A stretch of 60,157 nucleotides of DNA from Mesobacillus boroniphilus (GTDB lineage Bacteria; Bacillota; Bacilli; Bacillales; Cytobacillaceae), in contig NZ_QTKX01000005.1 of the NCBI RefSeq assembly GCF_018424685.1, positions 1-60,157 of the forward strand. The letters run 5' to 3'. The notes below the pieces were generated by a model that saw nothing but the letters and a program-made list of their open reading frames with translations, searched no databases and was not told the origin of the DNA. Of the stretch, positions 21,251 to 30,995 are shown piece after piece. The position numbers and the translations under genes were made by a program. Each line of letters opens with the position of its first letter. The first letter of the stretch is position 1.

Positions 21251-22624
21251 ATGTCTAATCGTTATGCAATCATTTTAGCAGCCGGTCAGGGAACAAGAAT
21301 GAAGTCCAAGTTGTATAAGGTACTTCACCCTGTATGCGGCAAGCCAATGGTACAGCATGTAATTGACCAGGTGAAAAGTCTTGATATAAACGAAATCGTG
21401 ACAATTGTCGGCCATGGAGCAGAAAAAGTTAAAGATCAGCTTGGTGAAGATAGCCAGTATGCCCTTCAGGCAGAACAGCTTGGAACAGCTCATGCTGTGC
21501 AGCAAGCCGAGCAAATGCTTGCAGACAAAGAAGGAGTCACAATCGTTGTTTGCGGTGATACTCCGCTGATCAAGGCTGAAACAATGGAAGCCCTTTTCAA
21601 GCATCATGAAGAGACAAGTGCCAAAGCAACCATCCTGACTGCGAGAGCTGAGGATCCAACTGGCTATGGCCGTATCGTCAGGAATGCAGAAGGGTTTGTT
21701 GAGAAAATCGTTGAGCATAAGGATGCGAACGAGCAGGAAAGAAGCATCAATGAAATCAATACCGGTACATATTGCTTTGATAATAAAATGTTATTCGAAG
21801 CGATCCAGAATGTATCAAACGATAATGTTCAGGGGGAATACTATCTTCCAGATGTCATCGAAATCCTGAAAAACCAGGGTGAAATCGTTTCAGCATATGT
21901 GACGGATAGCTTTGCGGAGACACTTGGTGTCAATGACCGTGTTGCTCTTGCGGAAGCTGAACGCACGATGAAAAAGCGGATCAATGAGTATCATATGCGT
22001 AATGGCGTATCGATTATTGATCCAGATAACACGTATATTGGACCGGATGTAAAAGTTGGACAGGATACGGTTATTTTCCCGGGAACGACGCTTTCTGGCA
22101 GCACAGTCATCGGTTCTGATTGCCAGATTGGACCTAATACTGAAATCAGCAGCTGCGAGATTGGAAACAATACGGTTATCCGCCAATCAGCGGCCTTCGA
22201 CAGCAAGATTGGCTCCGAAGTCAACATCGGGCCTTTCGCGCATATCAGGCCAGAATCTGATATCTATGATGAAGTGAAGATCGGCAATTTTGTCGAAATT
22301 AAAAAAGCGGTATTTGGCAAAGGAAGCAAGGCATCCCATCTTAGCTATATCGGTGATGCAGAAGTCGGTGCTGATGTGAATATCGGCTGCGGCTCCATCA
22401 CAGTGAATTATGATGGCAAAAACAAATTCTTGACCAAGATAGAAGACGGCGTATTCATCGGCTGTAATTCAAATCTTGTTGCACCAGTGAAGATCGGAAA
22501 AGGCGCATATGTAGCAGCCGGCTCCACAATCACTGAAGATGTTCCAGGTGAAGCACTAGCGCTTGCACGTGCTCGTCAAGTCAACAAAGAAGATTATGTA
22601 GGGAAAATGAACGTAAAGAAATAA
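21251..22624 (+). CDS. glmU: Bifunctional GlcNAc-1-P uridyltransferase / GlcN-1-P acetyltransferase
   Basis: 457-aa enzyme making UDP-GlcNAc for peptidoglycan and teichoic acids. The N-terminal Rossmann uridyltransferase has [13 protein letters not shown] (residues ~7-19), the CGDTPL metal site, and GYGRIVR. The C-terminal acetyltransferase (from ~residue 250) is a left-handed beta-helix of hexapeptide repeats, with [10 protein letters not shown] and [11 protein letters not shown] carrying catalytic and CoA residues. It is followed 18 bases later by prs, the conserved glmU-prs pair. Confidence 0.98.
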   Translation: MSNRYAIILAAGQGTRMKSKLYKVLHPVCGKPMVQHVIDQVKSLDINEIVTIVGHGAEKVKDQLGEDSQYALQAEQLGTAHAVQQAEQMLADKEGVTIVVCGDTPLIKAETMEALFKHHEETSAKATILTARAEDPTGYGRIVRNAEGFVEKIVEHKDANEQERSINEINTGTYCFDNKMLFEAIQNVSNDNVQGEYYLPDVIEILKNQGEIVSAYVTDSFAETLGVNDRVALAEAERTMKKRINEYHMRNGVSIIDPDNTYIGPDVKVGQDTVIFPGTTLSGSTVIGSDCQIGPNTEISSCEIGNNTVIRQSAAFDSKIGSEVNIGPFAHIRPESDIYDEVKIGNFVEIKKAVFGKGSKASHLSYIGDAEVGADVNIGCGSITVNYDGKNKFLTKIEDGVFIGCNSNLVAPVKIGKGAYVAAGSTITEDVPGEALALARARQVNKEDYVGKMNVKK

Positions 22625-22642
22625 GAGTCTTGGAGGTCCGCA

Positions 22643-23599
22643 ATGTCAAACCAGTATCTTGACCCAAATTTAAAGGTTTTTTCACTTAACTCAAATGTTG
22701 AACTTGCCCAGGAAATCGCGAAGGTAATCGGGGTAGAGCTAGGAAAATGCTCTGTATCCCAGTTCAGCGACGGAGAAATCCAGATTAACATTGAAGAAAG
22801 CATCCGTGGCTGTGATGTGTATGTCATCCAGTCGACTAGCTCTCCAGTAAATGAGAACATCATGGAATTGCTGATCATGATCGATGCATTAAAGCGTGCA
22901 TCAGCTAAAACAATCAATATTGTTATGCCTTATTACGGCTATGCAAGGCAGGACCGTAAAGCACGCGCACGTGAACCAATCACGGCTAAGCTTGTGGCAA
23001 ACCTGCTTGAGACAGCTGGCGCTACTCGCGTCATCACGCTCGATCTACACGCTCCACAGATCCAAGGATTCTTCGATATTCCAATCGATCACTTAATGGG
23101 TGTGCCAATTCTTGCTGACCACTTCAAGAGCAAGGAATTGAACGGAGATGTTGTCATTGTATCTCCTGACCATGGCGGTGTTACACGTGCAAGAAAGATG
23201 GCTGAAAGATTGAAAGCACCTATCGCAATCATCGATAAGCGCCGTCCGAAGCCAAATGTTGCTGAAGTAATGAACATCGTTGGTAATATTGAAGGCAAGG
23301 TTGCCATTTTGATTGACGATATTATCGATACTGCAGGAACAATTACATTGGCTGCAAATGCGTTAGTTGAAAATGGGGCACTTGAAGTATACGCTTGCTG
23401 TACACACCCTGTATTGTCAGGTCCTGCTATTGAGCGTATCGAAAACTCCAAGATTAAAGAACTGGTTGTGACAAATTCAATCGCACTAGCAGAAGAAAAG
23501 CGCGTTGAAAAGATCCACCAACTGTCTGTTGCTCCATTGATCGGGGAAGCGATTATCCGCGTTCACGAAGAGCAATCAGTCAGCACCCTATTTGATTAA
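22643..23599 (+). CDS. prs: Ribose-phosphate pyrophosphokinase
   Basis: 318-aa PRPP synthetase supplying PRPP to purine, pyrimidine, NAD, His and Trp synthesis. Motifs: [16 protein letters not shown] (residues ~37-52), ATP flexible loop [14 protein letters not shown], the PDHGGVTRA loop, and the PRPP-binding [14 protein letters not shown] (~219-232). The start ATG 22643 follows TGGAGG. The product ligands link it to PurR, which senses PRPP. A strong hairpin follows the gene. Confidence 0.98.
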   Translation: MSNQYLDPNLKVFSLNSNVELAQEIAKVIGVELGKCSVSQFSDGEIQINIEESIRGCDVYVIQSTSSPVNENIMELLIMIDALKRASAKTINIVMPYYGYARQDRKARAREPITAKLVANLLETAGATRVITLDLHAPQIQGFFDIPIDHLMGVPILADHFKSKELNGDVVIVSPDHGGVTRARKMAERLKAPIAIIDKRRPKPNVAEVMNIVGNIEGKVAILIDDIIDTAGTITLAANALVENGALEVYACCTHPVLSGPAIERIENSKIKELVVTNSIALAEEKRVEKIHQLSVAPLIGEAIIRVHEEQSVSTLFD

Positions 23600-23616
23600 T
23601 TTTAATAAGGAATGAC

Positions 23617-23650
23617 AGGCTTGCCATTAGGCAAGCCTACTCTTGTTTCT
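23617..23650 (+). terminator. prs terminator
   Basis: Perfect 9-bp stem AGGCTTGCC / GGCAAGCCT with an ATTA loop, followed by a pyrimidine-rich tract. Confidence 0.75.
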
Positions 23651-23721
23651 CTTTGCTTTAATTTGCAGCATGAAAGTGACCAAGGCGTTTTCCTTTTTCA
23701 TGCTTTTGAGGAGAATAGTCC

Positions 23722-24254
23722 AAAGCTGTCAAGAAAAGCTCGTTATTAAGACAGCTTTTAAGGATACGGGGTCAAAGCTGTCAAGAAAAGCAGGTTATTG
23801 TGACAGCTTTTGAGAATACGGGGCCAAAGCTGTCAAGAAAAGCAGGTTATTAAGACAGCTTTTGAGGATACGGGGCCAAAGCTGTCAAGAAAAGCAGGTT
23901 ATTAAGACAGCTTTTAAGGATACGGGGTCAAAGCTGTCAAGAAAAGCAGGTTATTGTGACAGCTTTTGAGAATACGGGGCCAAAGCTGTCAAGAAAAGCA
24001 GGTTATTAAGACAGCTTTTAAGGATACGGGGTCAAAGCTGTCAAGAAAAGCAGGTTATTGTGACAGCTTTTAAGAATACGGGGCCAAAGCTGTCAAGAAA
24101 AGCTCTTTATTGAGACAGCTTTTAAGAATACGGGGCCAAAGCTGTCAAGAAAAGCAGGTTATTGAGACAGCTTTTGAGAATACGGGGCCAAAGCTGTCAA
24201 GAAAAGCTCGTTATTGAGACAGCTTTTGAGGATACAGGGTCAAAGCTGTCAAGA
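23722..24254. repeat. 52-bp tandem array, ten full units plus a partial eleventh
   Basis: AAAGCTGTCAAGA starts at 23722, 23774, 23826, 23878, 23930, 23982, 24034, 24086, 24138, 24190 and 24242, so every interval is exactly 52. Each unit has inverted arms AAAGCTGTC / GACAGCTTT around a 19-base loop, then a link ending in TACGGGG (CAGGG in the last unit). Variation is limited to a few positions (CAGG/CTCG in the loop, AAG/GTG/GAG before the right arm, GTC/GCC at the junction). A 52-base unit shifts frame each time and contains stops, so it is not coding. It fills most of the 813-base prs-ctc gap. Confidence 0.95.
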
Positions 24255-24266
24255 ACCTGTAGTAAT

Positions 24267-24308
24267 TTCCCGCGGAGAGCGAAGTGCCTGGAACGAAACT
24301 CAACAGCC
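24267..24308. repeat. Dispersed GC-rich intergenic repeat fragment
   Basis: TTCCCGCGGAGAGCGAAGTG followed by CCTGGAACGAAACTCAACAG. It resembles a short repeat I have seen scattered in Bacillus-group intergenic DNA. One copy is in this window. It directly follows the truncated last unit of the 52-bp array. Confidence 0.5.
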
Positions 24309-24341
24309 ATATTTAATAGAGCCTCTAAAAAAAAGTAAAAC

Positions 24342-24367
24342 GTTTAGACCTTCCTATTTTGGGGCAT
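24342..24367 (+). promoter_or_regulatory. Possible sigma-B promoter of ctc
   Basis: GTTTAG (24342-24347), 14 bases, GGGCAT (24362-24367). Each hexamer is one mismatch from the sigma-B consensus (GTTTAA, GGGwAw). ctc is a classical sigma-B gene in B. subtilis. Confidence 0.55.
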
Positions 24368-24412
24368 TTTTTATATAGACAAGAACTTACGAAATAGGAA
24401 GGGGACAAAACC

Positions 24413-25045
24413 ATGAGTGCAGTATTGAAAGCAAATGAGCGCACAAGTACTCAACGTTCTACCTTGAGGAAGTTACGCCAGGAGGGCAACATTCCGGCAG
24501 TGGTTTATGGAAGGACTACTGATAGTAAGTCCATTTATGTGGACAGCATCGAGTTTGTGAAGACCATCCGCGAAAATGGCCGAAATGGTGTCATTTCACT
24601 TGATGTGGGCGGAAGTCAGCATAGTGTCATGCTGACGGATTACCAGGAAGACCATATCAAGAATGAAATTCTCCATGCTGACTTCCTTGTTGTCGATAAA
24701 AGCTCCAAGGTACATGCGAGCGTCAGGGTGAACCTTGTTGGTGAGGCCGCAGGTGTCAAGGATGGTGGAGTCCTTCAGCAGCCTATCCACGAAGTGAACA
24801 TCACAGCGACTCCAAGCAACATCCCTGAGGCCATTGATGTGGATGTCACAAACCTGCAAGTTAATGAAAACTTGACACTAGCTGATATCAAAACAGGAAA
24901 TTACGAAATTAATGATGACGAAAACACGGTAGTCGTTTCAATCCTTCCTCCTAAAGTGGAAGAAGAAATTAACTCCGGAGAAGAGCAAGAACCAGGAGAG
25001 CCTGAAAATGAAGAAGGAAGAGAAACGGAAGCGAGCGAAGAATAA
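24413..25045 (+). CDS. ctc: 50S ribosomal protein L25/general stress protein Ctc
   Basis: 210-aa CTC-type bL25 protein that binds 5S rRNA in the ribosome and is induced by stress in B. subtilis. The N-terminal L25 domain (residues ~1-95) reads VLKANERTSTQRSTLRKLRQ, NIPAVVYGR. The C-terminal TL5/CTC domain (~100-185) includes VNLVGEAAGVKDGGVLQQ and IPEAIDVDVTNL. A highly acidic Glu-rich tail follows. The start ATG 24413 lies behind AGGAAGGGG. Its companion pth is in the usual place downstream. Confidence 0.95.
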   Translation: MSAVLKANERTSTQRSTLRKLRQEGNIPAVVYGRTTDSKSIYVDSIEFVKTIRENGRNGVISLDVGGSQHSVMLTDYQEDHIKNEILHADFLVVDKSSKVHASVRVNLVGEAAGVKDGGVLQQPIHEVNITATPSNIPEAIDVDVTNLQVNENLTLADIKTGNYEINDDENTVVVSILPPKVEEEINSGEEQEPGEPENEEGRETEASEE

Positions 25046-25054
25046 AGTGGTAAT

Positions 25055-25085
25055 AGACGTAGCCTGAAAAGGGTTACGTCTTTTA
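25055..25085 (+). terminator. ctc terminator
   Basis: AGACGTAGCC / GGGTTACGTCT hairpin, TTTT tail. Confidence 0.65.
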
Positions 25086-25191
25086 CGATTTTCATGTACA
25101 TTATAAATAGATGTTCTTTCTGGTTTCCTCCGAAACAAGGTGGAATAAACAACTAAAAGAGATGATATGCGTTTGGTTAGGGGTGTGGAAA

Positions 25192-25752
25192 GTGAAGTTA
25201 TTTGTTGGACTTGGGAATCCAGGAAGGCAATATGATAAAACAAGGCACAATATCGGCTTTGAAGTCATTGATGAGTTATCAAGACGCTGGAATATCCCAT
25301 TGGATCAGGCAAAGCATAAAGGCTTATACGGAAAGGGATTTGTTGGTGGTGAAAAGGTCATCTTGCTTAAGCCTTTAACCTATATGAACCTCTCTGGTGA
25401 GTCAATCAGGGCGGTTATGGATTTTTATGATATTGATCTGGAAGATTTAGTCGTGATATATGACGATCTTGATATGCCGACTGGCAGAATCAGATTGCGC
25501 CAAAAAGGCAGCGCCGGCGGCCATAATGGGATTAAATCGACGATTGCCCATACTGGAACACAGGAATTCAAGAGAATCAGGGTAGGCATTAGCCGCCCGA
25601 CAAATGGTATGGCCATTACGGATTGGGTACTTGGCCGTTTTACCTCGGAAGAAAATGAACAGATGGTCGAGGCTGTAATGAAATCTTCAGATGCTTGTGA
25701 AGAATGGATTAAAAAGCCGTTCTTAGAAGTAATGAATACATTTAATCAATAG
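25192..25752 (+). CDS. pth: Peptidyl-tRNA hydrolase (SpoVC)
   Basis: 186-aa enzyme that releases tRNA from prematurely dropped peptidyl-tRNA; the B. subtilis spoVC allele affects sporulation. Active-site residues are visible: FVGLGNPG with Asn9, and catalytic His19 in [13 protein letters not shown]. Further motifs are [34 protein letters not shown] and HNGIKSI-like HNGIKSTI. The start is GTG 25192, ~8 bases after AGGGG. It lies upstream of fin and mfd as in B. subtilis. Confidence 0.96.
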   Translation: MKLFVGLGNPGRQYDKTRHNIGFEVIDELSRRWNIPLDQAKHKGLYGKGFVGGEKVILLKPLTYMNLSGESIRAVMDFYDIDLEDLVVIYDDLDMPTGRIRLRQKGSAGGHNGIKSTIAHTGTQEFKRIRVGISRPTNGMAITDWVLGRFTSEENEQMVEAVMKSSDACEEWIKKPFLEVMNTFNQ

Positions 25753-25841
25753 CCGAATTTATCGGAGAAAAGCGAAATAAACATGCCAATCTTTTGATCA
25801 AGTAATATAATGTAAAAAAAGAATCATACAATAGGCTAAGT

Positions 25842-25871
25842 GCATAAGTTCCTGCCAAAGGGTCAATAATG
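25842..25871 (+). promoter_or_regulatory. Sigma-F promoter of fin
   Basis: GCATA (25842-25846), 15 bases, GTCAATAATG (25862-25871). The -35 is full consensus and the -10 matches GGnRAnAnTw at all but two positions. fin is sigma-F-dependent in B. subtilis. Confidence 0.65.
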
Positions 25872-25900
25872 AATAATGACTTAATTTGGGAGGGACGGGC

Positions 25901-26131
25901 ATGGCTATACATTATCATTGCCGTCATTGCGGCACGAATATGGGCTCACTGGACAGGATGTCTGTCCACAGTGAAAGCCTTGGACTGCATAAGCTGACCG
26001 AGGAAGAGCGCCAGGAGATGATATCTTATGCAGGGAACGGTGACATCCATATAAAATCAATCTGTGAAGACTGTCAGGAAGCCTTGGAACGCAACCCAGA
26101 CTTCCACCAGCATGACTACCTGATTCACTGA
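25901..26131 (+). CDS. fin: Anti-sigma-F factor Fin
   Basis: 76-aa zinc-finger-like protein (formerly YabK) that inhibits sigma-F and helps the forespore switch to sigma-G. Two CxxC pairs are visible, YHCRHCGTNMGSLD near the N-terminus and SICEDCQEAL near the C-terminus, with the conserved LTEEERQEMISY and ERNPDFHQHDY segments. Length equals the B. subtilis protein. The start ATG 25901 follows GGGAGGG. It has its own sigma-F-type promoter and terminator. Confidence 0.95.
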   Translation: MAIHYHCRHCGTNMGSLDRMSVHSESLGLHKLTEEERQEMISYAGNGDIHIKSICEDCQEALERNPDFHQHDYLIH

Positions 26132-26134
26132 CAA

Positions 26135-26164
26135 GCTTTGGATTCCTCATCCAAAGCATTTTTC
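26135..26164 (+). terminator. fin terminator
   Basis: GCTTTGGAT / ATCCAAAGC hairpin, 5-base loop, ATTTTT tail. Confidence 0.85.
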
Positions 26165-26231
26165 TGTTTGCATATTGGTAATATTTTTAAAGTAAAGATT
26201 AGCATTTTTTTATAGAGAGGGAGAGGTTTGG

Positions 26232-29200
26232 ATGCAGGGGCTCAAAGCTCTATTTAGTCATCAGGATGATGTCCAATCTGTTATTTCCGGAATGGATGCG
26301 GGGCTTAGGGAACAGCTCGTCGCAGGTCTTTCCGGCTCGGCGCGGACGGTCTTTTTAGCAGCGATCTACGAACAGACGAAGCGCCCCGTCCTGATCGTGA
26401 CACATAATTTATTACAAGCGCAAAAACTATATGATGATCTTGTTAATTTAATAGGGGAAAATGATGTTTATCTTTATCCGGCAAATGAACTGATTGCCGC
26501 TGAAATAAGTATTTCAAGCCCTGAGCTGAAGGCACAGAGGATAGAAGCTCTGAATCATTGGAGCAAAAAGAAGACGGGTATTGTGATAGTCCCGATGGCT
26601 GGTTTAAGGAAGATGCTCCCGCCAAAGGATCTATGGGCCAAATTCCAGCTGACATTCAAGCTTGGTGAAGAGATCGATCTCGAATCGGTTCTCAACCGGT
26701 TTGTCAGCATGAGCTATGTTAGGGCGGAAATGGTTTCGGCTCCTGGAGAGTTCAGTGTCCGAGGAGGGATTATTGATATTTACCCGCTGACATCAGCAGA
26801 TCCGGTCAGGATTGAGCTGTTTGATGCTGAGGTTGATTCAATCAGGACATTCTCCCTTGAGGACCAGCGTTCGAAGGAAAAAATGAAAACAGTAGCGATT
26901 GGGCCGGCGACAGAAAACCCGATCGAGAATGAACAGCTGGACCGTATGATTACAGGACTAGAGGCTGGGCTCTCAAGCAGTTTGAAGAAGCTTAAGAATG
27001 ATAAAGCAAAGACCTTGATGTCGCAAAATGTAGGCTATGAATTGGAACAGCTGCGCAATGGGCAAAAACCTGACCAAGTATTCAAGTACTTATCCATAGC
27101 TTACGAAAAGCCTCAAAGTTTAATAGATTACTTGCCGCCAAATGGTTTCCTGTTCGTCGATGAAATTAGCAGGGTACAGGAAATGAATGAGTCTCTTAGC
27201 AAGGAAGAAGCAGAATGGTATACGAGTCTCCTTGGTGAAGGGCAGATCATCCATGACCTGAAGATATCACACCAGCTTCCTGATTTGATGAGTAAAGCCG
27301 GAAAGCCGATTGTGTATCTATCTTTATTTCTAAGGCATGTTCCAAACACGAGCCCGCAAAACATCATCAATATATCATGCAAGCAGATGCAGAATTTCCA
27401 TGGGCAGATGCATGTGCTTAAAGGTGAGGTCGACCGCTGGAGAAAAGGAAACTATGCGGTTATTTTCCTTGGGCCGGATGCCGAAAGAGTCAAAAAGCTC
27501 GAACGTGTTCTTGAAGACTATGAAATCGATGCAGTAAAAATGGGCAGCAAGCAGGAATTGCTTCCTGGGAAAGTCCAGATCATCCAGGGCAGCCTGAATA
27601 CGGGGTTTGAATTCCCAATCCAGAAGATCGCTGTGATTACGGAAGAGGAACTCTTCAATAAAAAAACAAAGAAGCCTGCGAGAAGACAAAAGCTGTCGAA
27701 TGCAGAGCGGATCAAGAGTTATTCAGAACTTAAAATTGGCGATTATGTCGTCCATGTAAACCACGGGATCGGAAAATATCTGGGGATCGAAACGCTCGTG
27801 ATCAATGGCGTCCATAAGGATTATCTCCATATCCGCTACCAGGGAACGGATAAGCTTTACGTCCCGGTCGAGCAGATTGACCTTGTCCAAAAATACGTCG
27901 GCTCAGAAGGTAAAGAACCTAAGGTGTATAAGCTCGGCGGCAGTGATTGGAAACGGGTGAAGAGCAAAGTTCAGTCCTCTGTCCAGGATATTGCGGACGA
28001 TTTGATCAAGCTTTACGCAGAGCGTGAGGCTAGCGTCGGGCATGCTTTCTCTCCTGATGGTGAGATGCAGCGCGATTTTGAATCTTCGTTCCCTTATCAG
28101 GAAACGGAAGACCAGGTTCGTTCAATCCATGAAATCAAACTTGATATGGAACGTGAGCGCCCGATGGACCGCCTGCTGTGCGGAGATGTCGGCTATGGTA
28201 AAACAGAGGTGGCAATCAGGGCTGCCTTCAAGTCTATTGCCGATGGTAAACAGGTAGCCTTCCTGGTGCCAACCACCATCCTGGCACAACAGCATTATGA
28301 GACACTAAGGGAAAGGTTCCAGGATTTCCCGATCAACATCGGACTTTTGAGCAGATTCCGTACCCGAAAGCAGCAAACCGAGACGATAAAGGGATTGAAG
28401 GCCGGGAGTGTTGATATTGTCGTTGGGACCCACAGGCTTTTATCAAAGGAAATCACCTACAGTGACCTAGGCCTGTTGATTATTGATGAAGAACAACGCT
28501 TTGGGGTAACGCATAAGGAAAAAATCAAGCAATTGAAAACGAATGTAGATGTCCTGACTTTGACGGCAACGCCAATCCCAAGGACGCTGCACATGTCAAT
28601 GCTTGGTGTCAGGGATTTATCAGTCATCGAAACGCCGCCTGAAAACCGCTTCCCCGTCCAGACATATGTCATGGAATACAACGGAGGGCTCGTCCGCGAG
28701 GCGATAGAACGTGAGCTTGCCAGGGACGGACAAGTATACTTCCTTTATAACCGTGTTGAGGACATCGAGCGGAAGGCTGAGGAGATTTCCATGCTTGTAC
28801 CTGATGCGCGTGTCACCTTTGCACACGGCCGCATGACCGAAAATGAACTAGAATCAGTCATGCTTGGTTTCCTTGCGGGAGAATATGATGTGCTGGTCAG
28901 CACGACAATCATAGAGACAGGTGTGGACATTCCGAATGTCAATACACTGATTGTTTACGATGCAGATAAAATGGGCCTTTCCCAGCTTTATCAGCTAAGA
29001 GGACGGGTTGGGCGCTCAAACAGGGTAGCCTACGCTTATTTTACCTACCGAAAGGACAAAGTCCTGACAGAGGTTGCCGAAAAACGTCTTCAGGCAATCA
29101 AGGAATTCACGGAGCTGGGTTCTGGCTTCAAGATTGCGATGCGCGATTTATCAATCCGGGGTGCTGGTAATCTGCTCGGTGCCCAGCAGCATGGCTTTAT

Positions 29201-29768
29201 CGATTCAGTCGGTTTTGATTTGTATTCGCAGATGCTGAAAGAAGCTATTGAAGAACGAAAGCCTGAAAAAGATCAAGTACGCAAGCCTTCAATTGAAATC
29301 GATCTTGAACTTGATGCTTATATACCTGATAGTTATATTTCTGATGGACACCAGAAAATCGAAATGTATAAACGTTTCCGTGGTATAGAGACATTGAAGG
29401 ATGTCGACGAATTGAAAGAGGAAATTACCGACAGGTTCGGGGATTATCCTCCAGAGGTGGAAACCTTATTCAAGGTGGCTCAACTTAAGGTATATGCAAT
29501 CACCGCAAGTGTGGAGACGATCAAACAGGCCAAACAGGATGTAACCATTCTTTTAACAGAGGATGGAAGCAGCAGAATTGATGGACAAAAGGTGTTCAAA
29601 CTAAGCAGCCAATACAGGAATGCAGTGGGCCTTGGAATGGAAGGCAAAAAGCTGAAAATGGTCGTCCACACGAGAGGCATGAAAAACGACCGCTGGTTTG
29701 ACATTACTTTCGAGATGATTAAGGGACTTCATGACTCCCAAAAAGAACAGGAAAATACAGTATCGTAA
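26232..29768 (+). CDS. mfd: Transcription-repair coupling factor
   Basis: 1178-aa ATP-dependent translocase that removes stalled RNA polymerase and recruits UvrA to lesions. The N-terminal UvrB-like module has GEFSVRGGIIDIYP (residues ~173-186). The RNA polymerase-interacting domain has the GDYVVHVNHGIGKYLG segment (~500-516). Helicase motif I, CGDVGYGKTEVA, is at ~650, DEEQ box at ~752, then TLTATPIPRTL and QLRGRVGRS. The C-terminal TRCF domain contains IDLELDAYIPDSYI. Length matches B. subtilis (1177 aa). No clear terminator was found after it. Confidence 0.98.
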   Translation: MQGLKALFSHQDDVQSVISGMDAGLREQLVAGLSGSARTVFLAAIYEQTKRPVLIVTHNLLQAQKLYDDLVNLIGENDVYLYPANELIAAEISISSPELKAQRIEALNHWSKKKTGIVIVPMAGLRKMLPPKDLWAKFQLTFKLGEEIDLESVLNRFVSMSYVRAEMVSAPGEFSVRGGIIDIYPLTSADPVRIELFDAEVDSIRTFSLEDQRSKEKMKTVAIGPATENPIENEQLDRMITGLEAGLSSSLKKLKNDKAKTLMSQNVGYELEQLRNGQKPDQVFKYLSIAYEKPQSLIDYLPPNGFLFVDEISRVQEMNESLSKEEAEWYTSLLGEGQIIHDLKISHQLPDLMSKAGKPIVYLSLFLRHVPNTSPQNIINISCKQMQNFHGQMHVLKGEVDRWRKGNYAVIFLGPDAERVKKLERVLEDYEIDAVKMGSKQELLPGKVQIIQGSLNTGFEFPIQKIAVITEEELFNKKTKKPARRQKLSNAERIKSYSELKIGDYVVHVNHGIGKYLGIETLVINGVHKDYLHIRYQGTDKLYVPVEQIDLVQKYVGSEGKEPKVYKLGGSDWKRVKSKVQSSVQDIADDLIKLYAEREASVGHAFSPDGEMQRDFESSFPYQETEDQVRSIHEIKLDMERERPMDRLLCGDVGYGKTEVAIRAAFKSIADGKQVAFLVPTTILAQQHYETLRERFQDFPINIGLLSRFRTRKQQTETIKGLKAGSVDIVVGTHRLLSKEITYSDLGLLIIDEEQRFGVTHKEKIKQLKTNVDVLTLTATPIPRTLHMSMLGVRDLSVIETPPENRFPVQTYVMEYNGGLVREAIERELARDGQVYFLYNRVEDIERKAEEISMLVPDARVTFAHGRMTENELESVMLGFLAGEYDVLVSTTIIETGVDIPNVNTLIVYDADKMGLSQLYQLRGRVGRSNRVAYAYFTYRKDKVLTEVAEKRLQAIKEFTELGSGFKIAMRDLSIRGAGNLLGAQQHGFIDSVGFDLYSQMLKEAIEERKPEKDQVRKPSIEIDLELDAYIPDSYISDGHQKIEMYKRFRGIETLKDVDELKEEITDRFGDYPPEVETLFKVAQLKVYAITASVETIKQAKQDVTILLTEDGSSRIDGQKVFKLSSQYRNAVGLGMEGKKLKMVVHTRGMKNDRWFDITFEMIKGLHDSQKEQENTVS

Positions 29769-29921
29769 CCATATGGAAATAACTTGTAATCTAAATGTAA
29801 AATGAAAAAGTGTTTCAAAAAAGATAGACAAGGGTAATTTTTGTGTGTACGCAATTATTAGCTGGAAGGTTTATCCGTTTTTGGCACCTTTATCACTTCA
29901 AAGAAAATAATAATGAGAAGT

Positions 29922-29950
29922 GTATAGAACTTTCCATATGAAAGATACTA
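29922..29950 (+). promoter_or_regulatory. Possible sigma-G promoter of spoVT
   Basis: GTATA (29922-29926), 17 bases, GATACTA (29944-29950), one mismatch from the sigma-G -10 CATACTA. It is ~170 bases before spoVT, long for a leader. The 353-base mfd-spoVT gap also holds an inverted repeat GATCGAA / TTCGATC (~29994-30023). Confidence 0.4.
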
Positions 29951-30121
29951 AGTTCAAATCTTGGTAAGGTTGATTAATAAAGGCATAATCAAGATCGAAG
30001 GTACTTTTCGAAACTTTCGATCAGTAATCGACAAAGTGATTATGTCCGAAAAGCAACAATTAATGCGAAAAACAACCTTACCTAAAAAAATAATCATCAG
30101 ATGAAAGTGAGGCAACGTTGG

Positions 30122-30658
30122 ATGAAAGCAACTGGTATTGTTCGTCGAATCGATGATTTAGGTCGTGTCGTAATTCCTAAAGAAATTAGAAGAACACTTC
30201 GTATTCGTGAAGGAGATCCACTCGAAATCTTTGTGGACCGTGATGGTGAAGTCATTTTAAAGAAATATTCACCTATCAGTGAGCTGAGCGATTTTGCGAG
30301 GGAGTATGCAGAAGCACTATATGATAGCTTAGGCAACCCGGTATTGATTTGCGATAGAGATACTTATATTGCATTAGCAGGAGGTTCCAAGAAGGACTAC
30401 CTGAATAAAAACATCAGTGAACTTGTTGAAAAGACGATGGAAGACCGTACCTCATCTCTTGTGAACCAGCAGTCTAACATTGCGCTTGTTGATGGAAATG
30501 AAGAGCCTGTTTCTTCTTATACAATTGGGCCAATTATTGCAAACGGAGATCCAATCGGGGCAGTAATTATCTTCTCTAAAGAAGGATCATTGGGCGATGT
30601 GGAACAAAAAGCTGTTGAAACGGCTGCAGGCTTCCTGGCAAGACAGATGGAGCAATAA
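30122..30658 (+). CDS. spoVT: Stage V sporulation regulator SpoVT
   Basis: 178-aa forespore transcription factor that adjusts sigma-G-dependent genes. The N-terminal AbrB-like swapped-hairpin domain is MKATGIVRRIDDLGRVVIPK (residues 1-20) through DGEVILKKYSPISEL (to ~55). The C-terminal GAF-like domain spans ~56-178 and ends AVETAAGFLARQMEQ. Length equals B. subtilis SpoVT. The start ATG 30122 follows GTGAGG at longer than ideal spacing. It is a paralogue of AbrB at 8430. Confidence 0.97.
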   Translation: MKATGIVRRIDDLGRVVIPKEIRRTLRIREGDPLEIFVDRDGEVILKKYSPISELSDFAREYAEALYDSLGNPVLICDRDTYIALAGGSKKDYLNKNISELVEKTMEDRTSSLVNQQSNIALVDGNEEPVSSYTIGPIIANGDPIGAVIIFSKEGSLGDVEQKAVETAAGFLARQMEQ

Positions 30659-30699
30659 TCAAGATTCGTGATTTTAATTCAATTTGATTCATTCCTAAA

Positions 30700-30726
30700 G
30701 GGCAGCTGACAAGGCTGCCTCTTTTC
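30700..30726 (+). terminator. spoVT terminator
   Basis: GGCAGC / GCTGCC hairpin with TCTTTT tail. Confidence 0.7.
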
Positions 30727-30764
30727 GTGTCTAGGAATATAAACTTCTTGCACAAGAAACAGTG

Positions 30765-30888
30765 TCCAGTTCCAGCGCCTAGCCAGTTTTCATCCCTGAT
30801 TTGGCTTCCTCGAGTATCTTGCGAGAAGCGTTAGCTTTAAGCAGCTCAAGTCGCTTGTCGGGGCTGACTAAGGCACTTGCGCTTTTCT
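30765..30888. repeat. Dispersed intergenic repeat (R3)
   Basis: Starts TCCAGTTCCAGCGCCTAGC and ends CGCTTGTCGGGGCTGACTAA GGCACTTGCGCTTTTCT, so both ends match R1 and R4. Its middle (TCATCCCTGATTTGGCTTCC and following) is not shared with R2 or R4. It fills much of the 337-base spoVT-yabM gap. Confidence 0.75.
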
Positions 30889-30995
30889 TTTGTTACATCT
30901 ATCTAACAAATTTATGTTGCCTGTTACGCTTGCGACTGTCACTTTCACCCTTGTGATATAATACGTTTGAAACTGAAATTGGAAGGAGATGGGCG

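Noticed and set aside
23722..24254. Repeat protein encoded by the tandem array
   Set aside because: 52 is not divisible by three and stops occur in all frames, so no long frame survives.
23640..24255. CRISPR array between prs and ctc
   Set aside because: The units are continuous 52-base repeats whose would-be spacers are also conserved, and there are no cas genes nearby.
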